Source: Prochlorococcus sp. scB241_528O2 (GTDB taxonomy: Bacteria; Cyanobacteriota; Cyanobacteriia; PCC-6307; Cyanobiaceae). Taken from it: DNA of 39,082 nt. This document shows, piece after piece, positions 16,134-25,169 of this stretch (the first letter of the stretch is position 1; every line of letters begins with the position of its first letter). The stretch is taken from the NCBI GenBank assembly GCA_000634115.1, contig JFLJ01000132.1, forward strand, positions 1-39,082, given 5' to 3'. Both the position numbers and the translations under genes were made by a program. Under the pieces are notes generated by a model. The model was not told where the DNA came from. It did no database searches and saw nothing but the letters and a program-made list of their open reading frames with translations.

Positions 16134-17210
16134 TTACTTATATTCGTTGATTACCTTATTAAGCCAGTTCACAACCTTGTTAGCAAATATATTTGTAGAA
16201 GCATTTTCTTCTACCCATTTTCTACAATTTTTACGCTTTATCTTATCAATAATCTCTATATAGGAAACCAGGGATTCTTTATCATCAGGATCAGCAAGAT
16301 AACCCGTTTGCCCGTGCTGAATAATTTCACTAGGGCCTCCCCTTTTATAAGCAATAACTGGCACCCCACACGCTAAAGCTTCAACAACAACATTCCCATA
16401 TGCCTCATTCCATTTCGGAGTATTTAGCAAAACCCTACATTTACCAAGTTCTTTTTGTAATTCATAAGTTGCTAAAAATCCCCTCCAATCTACAGTACCT
16501 TCAGGAAATGATTTTTCTATCTTTGAGGCATAGCTCTCATCTTCTATATATCCCCAAACATTTATTTTTTCACCTAGTTCATTTGCTACATAAACTGCAT
16601 CTTCTAAACCTTTCTCCGGTGCTACTCTTCCAACCCAAGCTAGGGGTCCCTTTACTGAATCTTGGAAAATATAATTATCTAATTTAAAACCATTACCAAT
16701 AATTGTTGGTTTTTTTATGAATGGATAATCCTTAGCTTGAGTTTTAGAATGAAAAGCAAAGTTATGTGGATGTTTGGAATATACATTTGAGATTAAATTA
16801 CTTATTACCGAACTTTCAGAACCCATACTAATAATATGTGCAATGGGGATCTCTAAATTTAAAGTCATCCAAATAGGCAACCAATCATAAGACATGTTTA
16901 ACAATACATCTGATTGTTTAGCGATTTCTAATCCCTTTTCAAGCATTCCTGCTAGAAGTGAATTGTCTGGGATAATTACAGGAGAATTATAATTTTGATG
17001 CTGCCAACTAATTTGATCTTCACCTTCTACATAATGTAATTTTGCTTTTTCATTGCTTTTATATAATTTAGAATTTTTAGGGGCTATCACTTCTACTGAG
17101 TGACCTAAATTAAGCAAACCTGAAACTAAAGAATTTAATGTTAATTCAACTCCTCCACCTTTACCGCTTCCCAAGAAACCTATTGGAGTACTTATCAAAA
17201 CTATTCGCAT
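16134..17210 (-). CDS. GT4 glycosyltransferase resembling UDP-glucose:tetrahydrobiopterin glucosyltransferase
   Basis: The 358-residue soluble protein has a GT-B fold. The N-terminus reads RIVLISTPIGFLGSGKGGGV, followed by ELTLNSLVSGLLNLGHSVEV. In the second half LAWVGRVAPEKGLEDAVYVA is the donor-site region, and LLNTPKWNEAYGNVVVEALA with the Glu-x7-Glu pair is typical of GT4. As far as I recall, STPxGxLGSGxGGGVELTL, the HIISMGS segment and the TPKWxEA region occur in the Synechococcus pteridine glucosyltransferase, which attaches glucose to tetrahydrobiopterin. Pterin glycosides are known in cyanobacteria and may screen light. The alternative is an ordinary polysaccharide glycosyltransferase. 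It is probably in one operon with the GT83 and EamA genes. Confidence 0.75.
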   Translation of the reverse strand: MRIVLISTPIGFLGSGKGGGVELTLNSLVSGLLNLGHSVEVIAPKNSKLYKSNEKAKLHYVEGEDQISWQHQNYNSPVIIPDNSLLAGMLEKGLEIAKQSDVLLNMSYDWLPIWMTLNLEIPIAHIISMGSESSVISNLISNVYSKHPHNFAFHSKTQAKDYPFIKKPTIIGNGFKLDNYIFQDSVKGPLAWVGRVAPEKGLEDAVYVANELGEKINVWGYIEDESYASKIEKSFPEGTVDWRGFLATYELQKELGKCRVLLNTPKWNEAYGNVVVEALACGVPVIAYKRGGPSEIIQHGQTGYLADPDDKESLVSYIEIIDKIKRKNCRKWVEENASTNIFANKVVNWLNKVINEYK

Positions 17211-17238
17211 TATTAGACTTTTTACACCAATAAACTAA

Positions 17239-18180
17239 CTAAATAGTAGTATCCTTAAATTTATTTTCCCACAAAGACCTTCTCTGGCTAACAAAAAATA
17301 CCGAGATAAGAACAAAAGCCACTCCTATCCATTGAACAATAGTAAGTCTTTCATCTAACCAAACACCTCCACTTAGAAGAGCAAATACAGGAGTTAAAAA
17401 TGCGAGGGTACTAAATCCAGTTATTTCTTTATTATTAGCAAAGTAGAAAAACAATCCATAAGCTATGGCTCCGCCAAAAATACTTGCAAATGACATGAGT
17501 CCCCAATCAAATATTGACCAATCTGGGATTATTTGAAAATTTGATTGTAAGCAATGCTTAAAAATTAAGGGCACACTCCCTAAAACCATGTGCCATCCAG
17601 TAACTGCGACTGGATCACTTTTAGTGCAGGTGAATCGAATTAAAATTGTTCCTATTGCCATAGCGAGTGAAGCTGCAAGCATCCAAAGTTCTCCATAATT
17701 AAAAGCTATTTCGCTCATAGACTTATCAGACATTAACCACAAATTTTCTAAAAATTCTTGCGGAACTCCTAAGAAAACTATTCCTCCTAGTCCAAAAAGT
17801 AAGCCTAGCCATCCTATTGGATTAATTAAATTTCCAAAAATAAACCTTGCTAAAATCGCCACCAAAAGGGGCTGAGAATCAATCAATACAGACCCCAAGC
17901 CTGCTCCAGTTTTTTCTATCCCATAGGTTAAAAACAATTGAAAAAAAGTTGCGTCGACAATTGTAAAAACAAAAAACCACTTCAAATCACATTTATAAAT
18001 TTTTAAATCTCTTTTAAACAAATATGTTGTTATTAGAACAAGAATTCCTGCGGGAAGTAATCTTAAAGAAGCAACAAACTCAGGGCCAGCACTAGATACT
18101 AAGGGCGTCATAGCCGCCATTGAAGTACCCCAAAGTGCAAAAGGGAGTATCATTAAAAACCAATTTAAGATTGAATTCAT
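17239..18180 (-). CDS. EamA/RhaT family (DMT) transporter
   Basis: A 313-residue polytopic protein with ten predicted helices in two EamA repeats. The first begins LILPFALWGTSMAAMTPLV-like and the second covers WMLAASLAMAIGTILIRFTC through FFYFANNKEITGFSTLAFLT. Members of the drug/metabolite transporter superfamily export amino acids, nucleosides or other small molecules; the substrate cannot be deduced. The start ATG at 18180 is 52 bases from the divergent sppA start, so the promoters are shared. A 28-base gap leads to the glycosyltransferase gene. Confidence 0.85.
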   Translation of the reverse strand: MNSILNWFLMILPFALWGTSMAAMTPLVSSAGPEFVASLRLLPAGILVLITTYLFKRDLKIYKCDLKWFFVFTIVDATFFQLFLTYGIEKTGAGLGSVLIDSQPLLVAILARFIFGNLINPIGWLGLLFGLGGIVFLGVPQEFLENLWLMSDKSMSEIAFNYGELWMLAASLAMAIGTILIRFTCTKSDPVAVTGWHMVLGSVPLIFKHCLQSNFQIIPDWSIFDWGLMSFASIFGGAIAYGLFFYFANNKEITGFSTLAFLTPVFALLSGGVWLDERLTIVQWIGVAFVLISVFFVSQRRSLWENKFKDTTI

Positions 18181-18232
18181 TAAGTCTGCTGATAGTCTTT
18201 TTAAAGTAGTTTTACGTATTTACCTTAAAAGA

Positions 18233-19042
18233 ATGATTTGGCCTTTTAGACGAAAGTCAAAAAAAAGAATGGCTCGTATCGTAATTGATGAGCCTATTAC
18301 AAGTTCAACAAGAGTTTCTGTCCTAAAAGCTCTTAAACAAATTGAGGATAGAGAATTTCCTGCTTTAATCGTAAGGATTGATTCACCAGGGGGGACTGTA
18401 GGTGATAGCCAAGAAATATACTCTGCTATTAAAAGACTAAAAGATAAAGGATGTAAAGTTATTGCTAGTTTTGGAAACATATCAGCCTCTGGAGGAGTTT
18501 ACATTGGTGTTGCATCTGACAAAATAGTTGCGAATCCGGGCACAATTACAGGATCCATTGGTGTGATTATAAGAGGAAATAACTTATCTGAATTATTAAA
18601 TAAAATTGGCATAAAATTCGAGACTGTCAAAAGCGGCGTATTTAAAGATATACTTTCTCCTGATAAACCTTTAAGTGAAGAAGGCAGAAGACTACTTCAA
18701 GGTCTGATAGATGAAAGCTATAAACAATTCACTGAAGCTGTCGCTGATGGAAGAAATTTACCTGTTGAAGAAGTAAGAAAATTTGCAGATGGAAGAATTT
18801 TTACTGGTACACAGGCAAAAGAATTAGGTCTTGTTGATGAGGTTGGAGATGAATTTGTTGCGAGGGAACTTGCTGCAAAAATGGTTAATATTGATCCTAA
18901 AATACAGCCATTAACATTCGGGAAGAAAAAAAAGAAAATACTCGGCCTAATCCCTGGCAGTAAAATCATTGAAAAAGTTTTTAATAATATCTTTTTTGAG
19001 ATTGATTCATCCAATAAAATACTTTGGTTATATAAGCCCTAA
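18233..19042 (+). CDS. sppA: Signal peptide peptidase SppA (S49 serine protease)
   Basis: This 269-residue protein is the short, single-domain form of SppA, which degrades cleaved signal peptides; cyanobacterial relatives have been tied to light acclimation. The order is RIDSPGGTVGDSQEIYSA, then GNISASGGVYIGVASDKIVA with the catalytic Ser, and TGSIGVI. The general base lysine is in SGVFKDILSPDKPLSEEG. There is no signal peptide; the basic N-terminus MIWPFRRKSKKRMARIVID suggests membrane surface attachment. It is divergent from the EamA gene and five bases from aroH, so the two are in one transcript. Confidence 0.93.
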   Translation: MIWPFRRKSKKRMARIVIDEPITSSTRVSVLKALKQIEDREFPALIVRIDSPGGTVGDSQEIYSAIKRLKDKGCKVIASFGNISASGGVYIGVASDKIVANPGTITGSIGVIIRGNNLSELLNKIGIKFETVKSGVFKDILSPDKPLSEEGRRLLQGLIDESYKQFTEAVADGRNLPVEEVRKFADGRIFTGTQAKELGLVDEVGDEFVARELAAKMVNIDPKIQPLTFGKKKKKILGLIPGSKIIEKVFNNIFFEIDSSNKILWLYKP

Positions 19043-19047
19043 ATAAT

Positions 19048-19431
19048 ATGTATGAAAAAATGAAAGATGATTATAAAATTACATTTATTCGAGGAGCTAC
19101 AACAGCATCTGGGAACTCTGTTAAGGAAATTGAAGATGCCGTAGTGGAATTAATAGATGAATTAATTTCACGAAACAATCTTATTAAGACAAACTTATTA
19201 TCCATTACCTTTACCGCAACAAAAGACTTAGATGCATGTTTCCCTGCTTCGATTGCGAGGAAATGTAATGGACTTGATTCAGTAGCATTTTTAGACTGTC
19301 AACAAATGTATGTATCTGATGATGTCAATTTTTGTATAAGAATAATGGCACAAGTTTTATTACCTTCAAACAAACTTGTAAAGCATCCCTATTTAAGAGG
19401 AGCTGCAAAATTAAGGACCGATAGATGTTAA
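19048..19431 (+). CDS. aroH: Chorismate mutase, monofunctional AroH type
   Basis: AroH converts chorismate to prephenate on the way to phenylalanine and tyrosine. The 127-residue length and the trimeric AroH layout fit. ITFIRGATTASGNSVKEIED starts the fold, with the active-site arginine in RGATT. LLSITFTATKDLDACFPAS is the central strand. AFLDCQQMYVSDDVNFCIRI includes the active-site cysteine-region and the conserved CIR arginine. YLRGAAKLRTDR ends the protein. An internal ATG at 19060 is a possible alternative start. The gene follows sppA by five bases. Confidence 0.93.
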   Translation: MYEKMKDDYKITFIRGATTASGNSVKEIEDAVVELIDELISRNNLIKTNLLSITFTATKDLDACFPASIARKCNGLDSVAFLDCQQMYVSDDVNFCIRIMAQVLLPSNKLVKHPYLRGAAKLRTDRC

Positions 19432-19501
19432 CCTTAATACAACAATTTTCAACTTTAAATTTGGATAGAATCCTCTAAACCTTAAAAAGTTAATTTAATC
19501 A

Positions 19502-20080
19502 ATGTTAAAACAAACAAAGAAACTTGCTTTAAATTTTAAAATTTTAAGATTACTTCTTATTCCCACAATTTTAGTTTCAACCACATACTTCAAAAACATA
19601 CAAGAAGCTAAAGCAGGCTTAGAATTCCAATGGGATCAAGACTCCGCTTACAGAAGATTAAAGTGGTTTCAAAGAGAAAATAGAAAAAGATTTAAAAATA
19701 GAATTTATTTTTTCTTAAGACCATCTGATAGAAATGCTGAGCTCTTAAAAATAAATCTAGCCATCCCTGAATCATTCAAAGCAACTCTAGAAAAGGAAAA
19801 GATAAGTCTTTGCAAGGTAAGAATAGGCGGTTTTGAAAGTCGAACCAAATGTCTAGAAAATATTCCTGCTGATATTGAAATTAATGCAGAAGAATCATCC
19901 TTGCGTTCAATAGATATCTACCCTTACAGCCCAATACCAGCTGATAAAGAAAGTTATGCAATTCTCCTAAAAGTCTACAATCCAAAAAAATCAGGACTAT
20001 ACCAATTCCATTCATATGGGCAAGCTAAAGGAAAATCATTTTCAAGATATTTAGGAAGCTGGACTATAGTGATCGAATAA
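19502..20080 (+). CDS. DUF2808 secreted protein
   Basis: This 192-residue protein starts with a signal peptide: a basic N-terminus KQTKKLALNFKILR, a hydrophobic core LLLIPTILVSTTYF and an AKA end near residue 39. The mature part has the DUF2808 pattern: LKINLAIPESFKATLEKEKI, a cysteine pair (LCKVRIGG...TKCLENIP) that may form a disulfide, then RSIDIYPYSPIPADKESYAI and a glycine-rich strand end GLYQFHSYGQAKGKSFSRYL. The family is found in cyanobacteria and is presumed to be periplasmic. It lies 30 bases before rpmH and probably belongs to the same transcript. Function unknown. Confidence 0.75.
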   Translation: MLKQTKKLALNFKILRLLLIPTILVSTTYFKNIQEAKAGLEFQWDQDSAYRRLKWFQRENRKRFKNRIYFFLRPSDRNAELLKINLAIPESFKATLEKEKISLCKVRIGGFESRTKCLENIPADIEINAEESSLRSIDIYPYSPIPADKESYAILLKVYNPKKSGLYQFHSYGQAKGKSFSRYLGSWTIVIE

Positions 20081-20110
20081 ATGGTAAATTAATTATGGAT
20101 AATAAAAAAA

Positions 20111-20248
20111 ATGACTAAAAGAACTTTTGGCGGAACTTCAAGGAAAAGAAAACGCGTATCTGGTTTTAGAGTAAGAATGCGATCTCATACTGGTAGAAGA
20201 GTTATTAAAAGCAGAAGACAAAAAGGTAGAGAGAGAATAGCTGTCTAA
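20111..20248 (+). CDS. rpmH: 50S ribosomal protein L34
   Basis: This 45-residue basic protein is too short for most ORF lists. It reads [20 protein letters not shown], then [20 protein letters not shown], the standard L34 pattern with the GFR-x-RM-x-T-x-x-GR motif. It starts with ATG at 20111 and stops with TAA at 20246-20248. The following gene, 15 bases away, is rnpA, which is the conserved bacterial order and confirms the call. Confidence 0.98.
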
Positions 20249-20263
20249 CACTTAATTTATTAA

Positions 20264-20650
20264 ATGGCCTTACCTAAAGATATGCGTTTAAAAGGTCATA
20301 GGACTTTTAAATATATCCATAAAAATTCCATAAAATATTATGGGAAATTAATGACTTTTAAACTGGTAAAATCAAATCCCGAAATTCTCTCATCCCATAA
20401 ACTCAAAATTAAACCCAACAACTTAAAGGTTGCAATTGCTATTAGCAAGAAAGTTTCAAAGAAAGCTGTAGAAAGAAATAAAATAAGAAGATTTTTGCAA
20501 GAGTGGTTGTTAACAAACATTAACAAAATTAATAACCACAAACCTTATTGGTTACTTGTTAACCTTAGGTTTGGGGAATTCTGCAATGATAAAAATAGAC
20601 TTCTGGAGGAATTTCAAAACTTAATGTTCAAATCTCATCTCATCAAATGA
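20264..20650 (+). CDS. rnpA: Ribonuclease P protein component
   Basis: RnpA binds the RNase P RNA and assists 5' processing of tRNA precursors. The protein has 128 residues, is strongly basic and begins MALPKDMRLKGHRTFKYIHK. The RNR motif is seen in AIAISKKVSKKAVERNKIRR, and the C-terminus has PYWLLVNLRFGEF. An internal ATG at 20282 would shorten it by six residues, but MALPKDMRL looks like the family start. The stop overlaps the next start as ATGA at 20647-20650, which implies translational coupling. The rpmH-rnpA pair is normally near dnaA in many bacteria but not in cyanobacteria. Confidence 0.95.
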   Translation: MALPKDMRLKGHRTFKYIHKNSIKYYGKLMTFKLVKSNPEILSSHKLKIKPNNLKVAIAISKKVSKKAVERNKIRRFLQEWLLTNINKINNHKPYWLLVNLRFGEFCNDKNRLLEEFQNLMFKSHLIK

Positions 20651-21060
20651 TTAATATGAATGAAGAAACCTTTTACGAAGGTGGTCCTGCAAAAAGTGAC
20701 TTAATAATAAATCTACTAGCAGGAATAACTATTCTTGGTTTGCCATTTACCTTTGCTGCAATTGTTAGAGCCTTGTGGTTGAGATATAAAATTACAAACA
20801 AGAGAATTACAATAGATGGGGGCTGGTTTGGTAAAAACAAAACACAAGTTTCAATAAACAAAATTGAAGAAATCAGATCAATTCCAAGGGGATTCGGATC
20901 ATATGGTGATATGGTTCTTATTCTTAATGACGGTTCAAAAGTTGAGATGAAGTCATTACCCCTATTCAGAGAAAAGCAAAAATTTATAGAAGAGCATATA
21001 AACAAAAGTCTACAAACACCAAATCTTAATGAGGTTGAAGGATTTGCTACTAAATCCTAA
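20647..21060 (+). CDS. PH domain-containing membrane protein
   Basis: The 137-residue protein has a hydrophobic stretch LIINLLAGITILGLPFTFAA at the N-terminal third. A bacterial PH (bPH_2) domain follows: LRYKITNKRITIDGGWFGKN, the typical start, then QVSINKIEEIRSIPRGFGSYGD and MVLILNDGSKVEMKSLPLF. The position between rnpA and yidC is conserved in cyanobacteria in my memory, which supports a link to membrane insertion or lipid contact, but this is inference. Start ATG overlaps the rnpA stop. Confidence 0.8.
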   Translation: MINMNEETFYEGGPAKSDLIINLLAGITILGLPFTFAAIVRALWLRYKITNKRITIDGGWFGKNKTQVSINKIEEIRSIPRGFGSYGDMVLILNDGSKVEMKSLPLFREKQKFIEEHINKSLQTPNLNEVEGFATKS

Positions 21061-21132
21061 ATTAATTAATTACAAAAATCTTTCTTTCTTGTAAAATAAA
21101 ATGATTACTAAAATTACACTCTTTTTAATATC

Positions 21133-22275
21133 GTGATAGGGTTCATTTCTGAAAAACTACTTATCCCGATTCTAGATTTTTTCTACGGTTTAGTCCCAAG
21201 TTATGGTTTAGCAATTGTTGCTTTAACAGTTGTTATTAGAATTGCACTTTTCCCATTAAGCGCTGGTTCCATTAGAAGTGCCAGAAGGATGAAAATTGCA
21301 CAACCCGTAATGCAAAAAAGACAAGCAGAAATAAAATCTAAGTTTTCAGGTGATCCAAAGAAGCAACAAGAAGAATTAGGAAAACTAATGAATGAGTTTG
21401 GTAGCCCTCTTGCTGGTTGCCTTCCATTAATTGTTCAAATGCCAATTCTGTTTGCACTGTTTGCTACTCTCAGGGGCTCACCATTTGCTGACGTTCCTTA
21501 CAACATCAATCTTAAGGTCATTCCTCAAGATCAAATTGCCGCTATTGATCCAAAACCATATAAATCCCCAAGACACTCTATATTTATTACAGAAAAATCT
21601 CATTTCCCTGTTGTAGCGACTATTCCTAATGGAACAAAATTAGGAACAGAAGAATCAATCAAAATAAATTTGCAAACAACTAATGGTAACAGCTATTCCG
21701 AAGTTCTATCCAATTACGACAATGGTTCAAAATTTCTTCCTACATGGAAAGTTGCAAAAGGATCCGAAAATATAAAAGTTTCCCAAGACGGTACAGTTAC
21801 AGCAATCAAACCTGGTGATGCAACGATTGAAGCAAAAATTCCTGGTCTAGCTGCTAAAAGTGGATTTCTTTTTATTAAAGCACTTGGTCAAGTTGGCTTT
21901 TATGTAGATGGTTCTATTAACTGGGATATTGCTGCACTTGTTGGTGCATTTGGATTGACTTTACTTCTCTCTCAAGTTTTGTCTGGCCAAGGGATGCCAG
22001 CAAACCCTCAGCAATCCACAGCTAACAAAATCACCCCAGTCATGATTACTGGTATGTTTCTGTTTTTCCCACTCCCTGCAGGAGTTCTACTATATATGGT
22101 GGTTGCAAACATATTCCAAGCATTTCAGACCTTTCTTCTTAACAAAGAAGCTCTTCCTGAGAATCTCCAGAAAATTTTGGATCAACAATTAGTGGGGAAA
22201 AATGAGGCAATCACAACTACTGCTTCAACCATTTCAGAAAAAAGATTACCTTTTGAACCTAATAGTAAAAAATAG
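21133..22275 (+). CDS. yidC: Membrane protein insertase YidC/Oxa1/Alb3
   Basis: YidC inserts proteins into the plasma or thylakoid membrane, alone or with SecYEG. The 380 residues start at a GTG with [20 protein letters not shown]. The first conserved helix, [19 protein letters not shown], contains the groove arginine, then a basic cytoplasmic loop [39 protein letters not shown] is the second conserved helix. A roughly 130-residue insert follows that contains an Ig-like/Big2 segment ([20 protein letters not shown]). The last helices start near [20 protein letters not shown] and include [20 protein letters not shown]. The order rpmH-rnpA-PH-yidC is conserved, so the genes are expected to be co-transcribed. 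Confidence 0.95.
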   Translation: MIGFISEKLLIPILDFFYGLVPSYGLAIVALTVVIRIALFPLSAGSIRSARRMKIAQPVMQKRQAEIKSKFSGDPKKQQEELGKLMNEFGSPLAGCLPLIVQMPILFALFATLRGSPFADVPYNINLKVIPQDQIAAIDPKPYKSPRHSIFITEKSHFPVVATIPNGTKLGTEESIKINLQTTNGNSYSEVLSNYDNGSKFLPTWKVAKGSENIKVSQDGTVTAIKPGDATIEAKIPGLAAKSGFLFIKALGQVGFYVDGSINWDIAALVGAFGLTLLLSQVLSGQGMPANPQQSTANKITPVMITGMFLFFPLPAGVLLYMVVANIFQAFQTFLLNKEALPENLQKILDQQLVGKNEAITTTASTISEKRLPFEPNSKK

Positions 22276-22290
22276 TCTTAATTTTTAATA

Positions 22291-23757
22291 ATGAATTCTT
22301 GGTGTAAAAATTTAGAATTACTTATAAAATCAAGAACTTCATTAATTTGGGTAAAGACTAAAGAAGAGGAAAGATTAGAAAAACTAATTAATTTCTCATG
22401 TGAAAAATTAAATATAAAAAGATATGTTTGTTGGGATTGCGTTAACGGCATTAAAGGCCTAGTCAACGATAAAGGAAAGTTTTCTAACAATCCATTAGGC
22501 GTTCTTAATTGGCTTAAAGAACAAAATCCTGAATCATCGACATTATTATTAGTTAAAGATTTTCATAAATTTTATGAGGATCCATCTATAAATAGAACTA
22601 TTAAAGAACTATCTTCTTCTCTTAAGGAAACTAATCATAATTTAATTATCAGTTCACATATATTTCCATCCTCTGAAGAGCTTGATGAATTAATGACAAT
22701 TGTTAACTTACCCTTACCTAATCAAAAAGAATTGAAAAATTTAATCAAAACAATTGCAATAAATACTAACTCAAATCTTGATGAACAAGACTTAAACGAA
22801 CTTTCTATAGCTTCAAGTGGATTAACTGAAATCAAAGTAAAACAAGTTACTGCAAAGGCACTTGCCCAAAGAGGAAAAATAAGTAAAGAAGATATCAAAG
22901 ATATTCTTGAAGAGAAAAAACAAGTTATCGCCAGAAGTGAAATTCTAGAATTTTTTGAAGCTAAATCAAGTCAAGAAGATATTGGTGGTTTAAATGTTTT
23001 AAAAGTTTGGCTTAATCAAAGATACAGGGCTTTTTCTAAAGAAGCCAGAGAATATGGACTACCTATCCCAAAAGGAGTCTTACTTGTTGGAGCGCAAGGA
23101 ACTGGAAAATCACTTACTGCAAAATCAATATCCAAAAGCTGGTCTATGCCCCTTCTTAGGTTAGATGTAGGAAGACTATTTTCGAGCCTTGTTGGTTCAA
23201 GCGAGGCAAGAACAAGAGAAACAATATCTAGAGCTGAGGCCATGTCGCCATGTATCCTTTGGATCGATGAAATTGACAAGGGTTTTGGTGGAGACGCTAG
23301 GAGTGATGGTGGGACTAGTCAAAGGGTATTGGCAAGTTTGTTAACTTGGATGGCTGAAAAAGAATCCGCTGTATTTGTAATTGCCACAGCTAATGCTATA
23401 GATAAGCTTCCTGCTGAATTATTAAGGAAAGGCAGGTTTGATGAGATATTTTTTCTTGATTTACCAAATTCAGAAGAAAGGTTAAGCATTCTTGATTTAC
23501 ACTTAAAAAAAAGAAGACCAAGTTACAGTTTCCCTCTTTCTACAATTATTGACAGAACAGATGGATTCTCAGGAGCAGAACTTGAACAAGCAGTAATAGA
23601 GGGAATGCATATTTCATTCTCTGAAAATAGAGAGCTTATGGAGAAAGATTTAATAAAGGCAGTTTCTGAACTAGTTCCATTATCCAGAACAGCTAAAGAA
23701 CAAATTGATTTACTTAAGGCGTGGTCCTCTACTGGGAGGGCCCGTTCCTCATCGTAA
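22291..23757 (+). CDS. ycf46: Ycf46-type AAA+ ATPase
   Basis: The 488-residue protein has an N-terminal non-AAA part (residues 1-225) and a C-terminal AAA+ ATPase domain. Walker A is GVLLVGAQGTGKSLTAKSIS, Walker B CILWIDEIDKGFGG, sensor 1 VFVIATANAIDKLPAELLRKG with arginine finger region KGRFDEIFFLDLP. GFSGAELEQAV is the sensor 2 helix. Ycf46 is widespread in cyanobacteria and in red-lineage plastids; work in Synechocystis linked it to CO2 uptake and utilisation. It lies 15 bases downstream of yidC and probably shares its transcript. Confidence 0.92.
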   Translation: MNSWCKNLELLIKSRTSLIWVKTKEEERLEKLINFSCEKLNIKRYVCWDCVNGIKGLVNDKGKFSNNPLGVLNWLKEQNPESSTLLLVKDFHKFYEDPSINRTIKELSSSLKETNHNLIISSHIFPSSEELDELMTIVNLPLPNQKELKNLIKTIAINTNSNLDEQDLNELSIASSGLTEIKVKQVTAKALAQRGKISKEDIKDILEEKKQVIARSEILEFFEAKSSQEDIGGLNVLKVWLNQRYRAFSKEAREYGLPIPKGVLLVGAQGTGKSLTAKSISKSWSMPLLRLDVGRLFSSLVGSSEARTRETISRAEAMSPCILWIDEIDKGFGGDARSDGGTSQRVLASLLTWMAEKESAVFVIATANAIDKLPAELLRKGRFDEIFFLDLPNSEERLSILDLHLKKRRPSYSFPLSTIIDRTDGFSGAELEQAVIEGMHISFSENRELMEKDLIKAVSELVPLSRTAKEQIDLLKAWSSTGRARSSS

Positions 23758-23882
23758 TTAAATTTTAATTTATTTAAGTTATTGCATAAGTTAGGAATCA
23801 TTAATTTAGTTAATTTTTCATCAAAAATACCTAATAATGAATCTAGATTAACTATCTTAAATTAATGTATAGATAAAAAAGA

Positions 23883-25160
23883 GTGTTAGATCAAAAATTA
23901 ATAAGGGAAAATCCATCATCTGTTGAAGAGAGTTTATCCCTTAGGGGAAAAGTTTTTAATATATCCCCCATACATGAATTAACTATTAAAAAAAAAGAAA
24001 TTGATATAGAAATATCGAATCTACAATCTGAGAGTAAAAAATTAAGCAAATTAATTGGTCAAGAAATTAACAAATCTCAAAACAATAATTCTCCAGAACT
24101 GGATAATTTAAAGAAAAAGGGGAATGAATACAGAATCAAAATTTCTGAATTTGAAGAGAAACAAAGAATATTAGATAAACAAATAAATAATGAGATTAAT
24201 AATTTACCAAATTTCCCTAGCAAAGATGCACCTATTGGAAAGAATGAAAGTAATAATGTCCAAATAAAAACATGGGGTGAGCGCTGGATAACAGATAATC
24301 TTAAATCTCACTGGGAAATAGGCGAAAGTCTTAATCTTTTTGACTCTATAAAATCAACAAAAATATCAAAAAGTCGTTTTATTACACTTGTTGGGAATGG
24401 CGCCAAATTAGAAAGAGCATTAATTAATTTTATGCTCGACATACACAATAAAAACGGTTATTTAGAGTTAATGCCTCCAGCCTTAGTAAATTCAGAAAGT
24501 CTTAAGGGATCTGGACAATTACCTAAATTTTCAAATGAAAGTTTTAAGTGTGTTAATGATGATTTATGGCTGTCGCCAACAGCTGAAGTTCCACTAACTG
24601 CTTTTCATAGAAATGAGATTATTGATCCTAATCAGTTACCTATTAAGTATGTTGCATATAGCCCATGTTTTAGGCGAGAAGCAGGAAGTTACGGAAGGGA
24701 TACTAAAGGTTTAATAAGACTTCATCAATTTAATAAGGTAGAGCTATATTGGTTTTGTGATCCAAGGAAATCTCAAGAGGCTCATAAAAAAATTACTTCT
24801 GATGCAGAAAGCATTTTAAAAAAGCTCAATCTACCCTATAGATTGGTAGATATTTGTACTGGAGACTTAGGATTTTCCTCTAGTAGAACTTTTGATCTAG
24901 AAGTCTGGCTACCCAGTAGTCAATCTTATAGAGAAATTTCAAGTTGTAGCAATTGCTTAGACTTTCAAGCACGCAGATCATCAATAAGAACAAAAATTGA
25001 CAAAAAAAATACATATTTACACACCTTAAATGGAAGTGGGCTTGCTATTGGAAGAACAATGGCTGCGATTCTTGAGAATGGCCAACAAACAGATGGGTGC
25101 GTTAAGATTCCAGATGCTCTAGTTCCATATTTTGGAACAAATGTTTTAAAAACTGCTTAA
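23883..25160 (+). CDS. serS: Seryl-tRNA synthetase
   Basis: SerRS charges tRNA-Ser, including the tRNA-Ser(CGA) at 5864-5948. The 425 residues start at GTG with [20 protein letters not shown], followed by a long antiparallel coiled coil at about residues 28-110 that contacts the long variable arm. The class II motifs are present: motif 2 [20 protein letters not shown], then FNKVE, and motif 3 [16 protein letters not shown] with the family arginine. [20 protein letters not shown] lies at motif 1. A 125-base gap separates it from ycf46, so it may have its own promoter; it is nine bases from rseP. Confidence 0.96.
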   Translation: MLDQKLIRENPSSVEESLSLRGKVFNISPIHELTIKKKEIDIEISNLQSESKKLSKLIGQEINKSQNNNSPELDNLKKKGNEYRIKISEFEEKQRILDKQINNEINNLPNFPSKDAPIGKNESNNVQIKTWGERWITDNLKSHWEIGESLNLFDSIKSTKISKSRFITLVGNGAKLERALINFMLDIHNKNGYLELMPPALVNSESLKGSGQLPKFSNESFKCVNDDLWLSPTAEVPLTAFHRNEIIDPNQLPIKYVAYSPCFRREAGSYGRDTKGLIRLHQFNKVELYWFCDPRKSQEAHKKITSDAESILKKLNLPYRLVDICTGDLGFSSSRTFDLEVWLPSSQSYREISSCSNCLDFQARRSSIRTKIDKKNTYLHTLNGSGLAIGRTMAAILENGQQTDGCVKIPDALVPYFGTNVLKTA

Positions 25161-25169
25161 CATAAAATA

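Noticed and set aside
18718..19014. 98-codon ORF antisense to sppA
   Set aside because: It is a shadow of the sppA frame, which has clear family motifs. Its product is low complexity (F and S rich).
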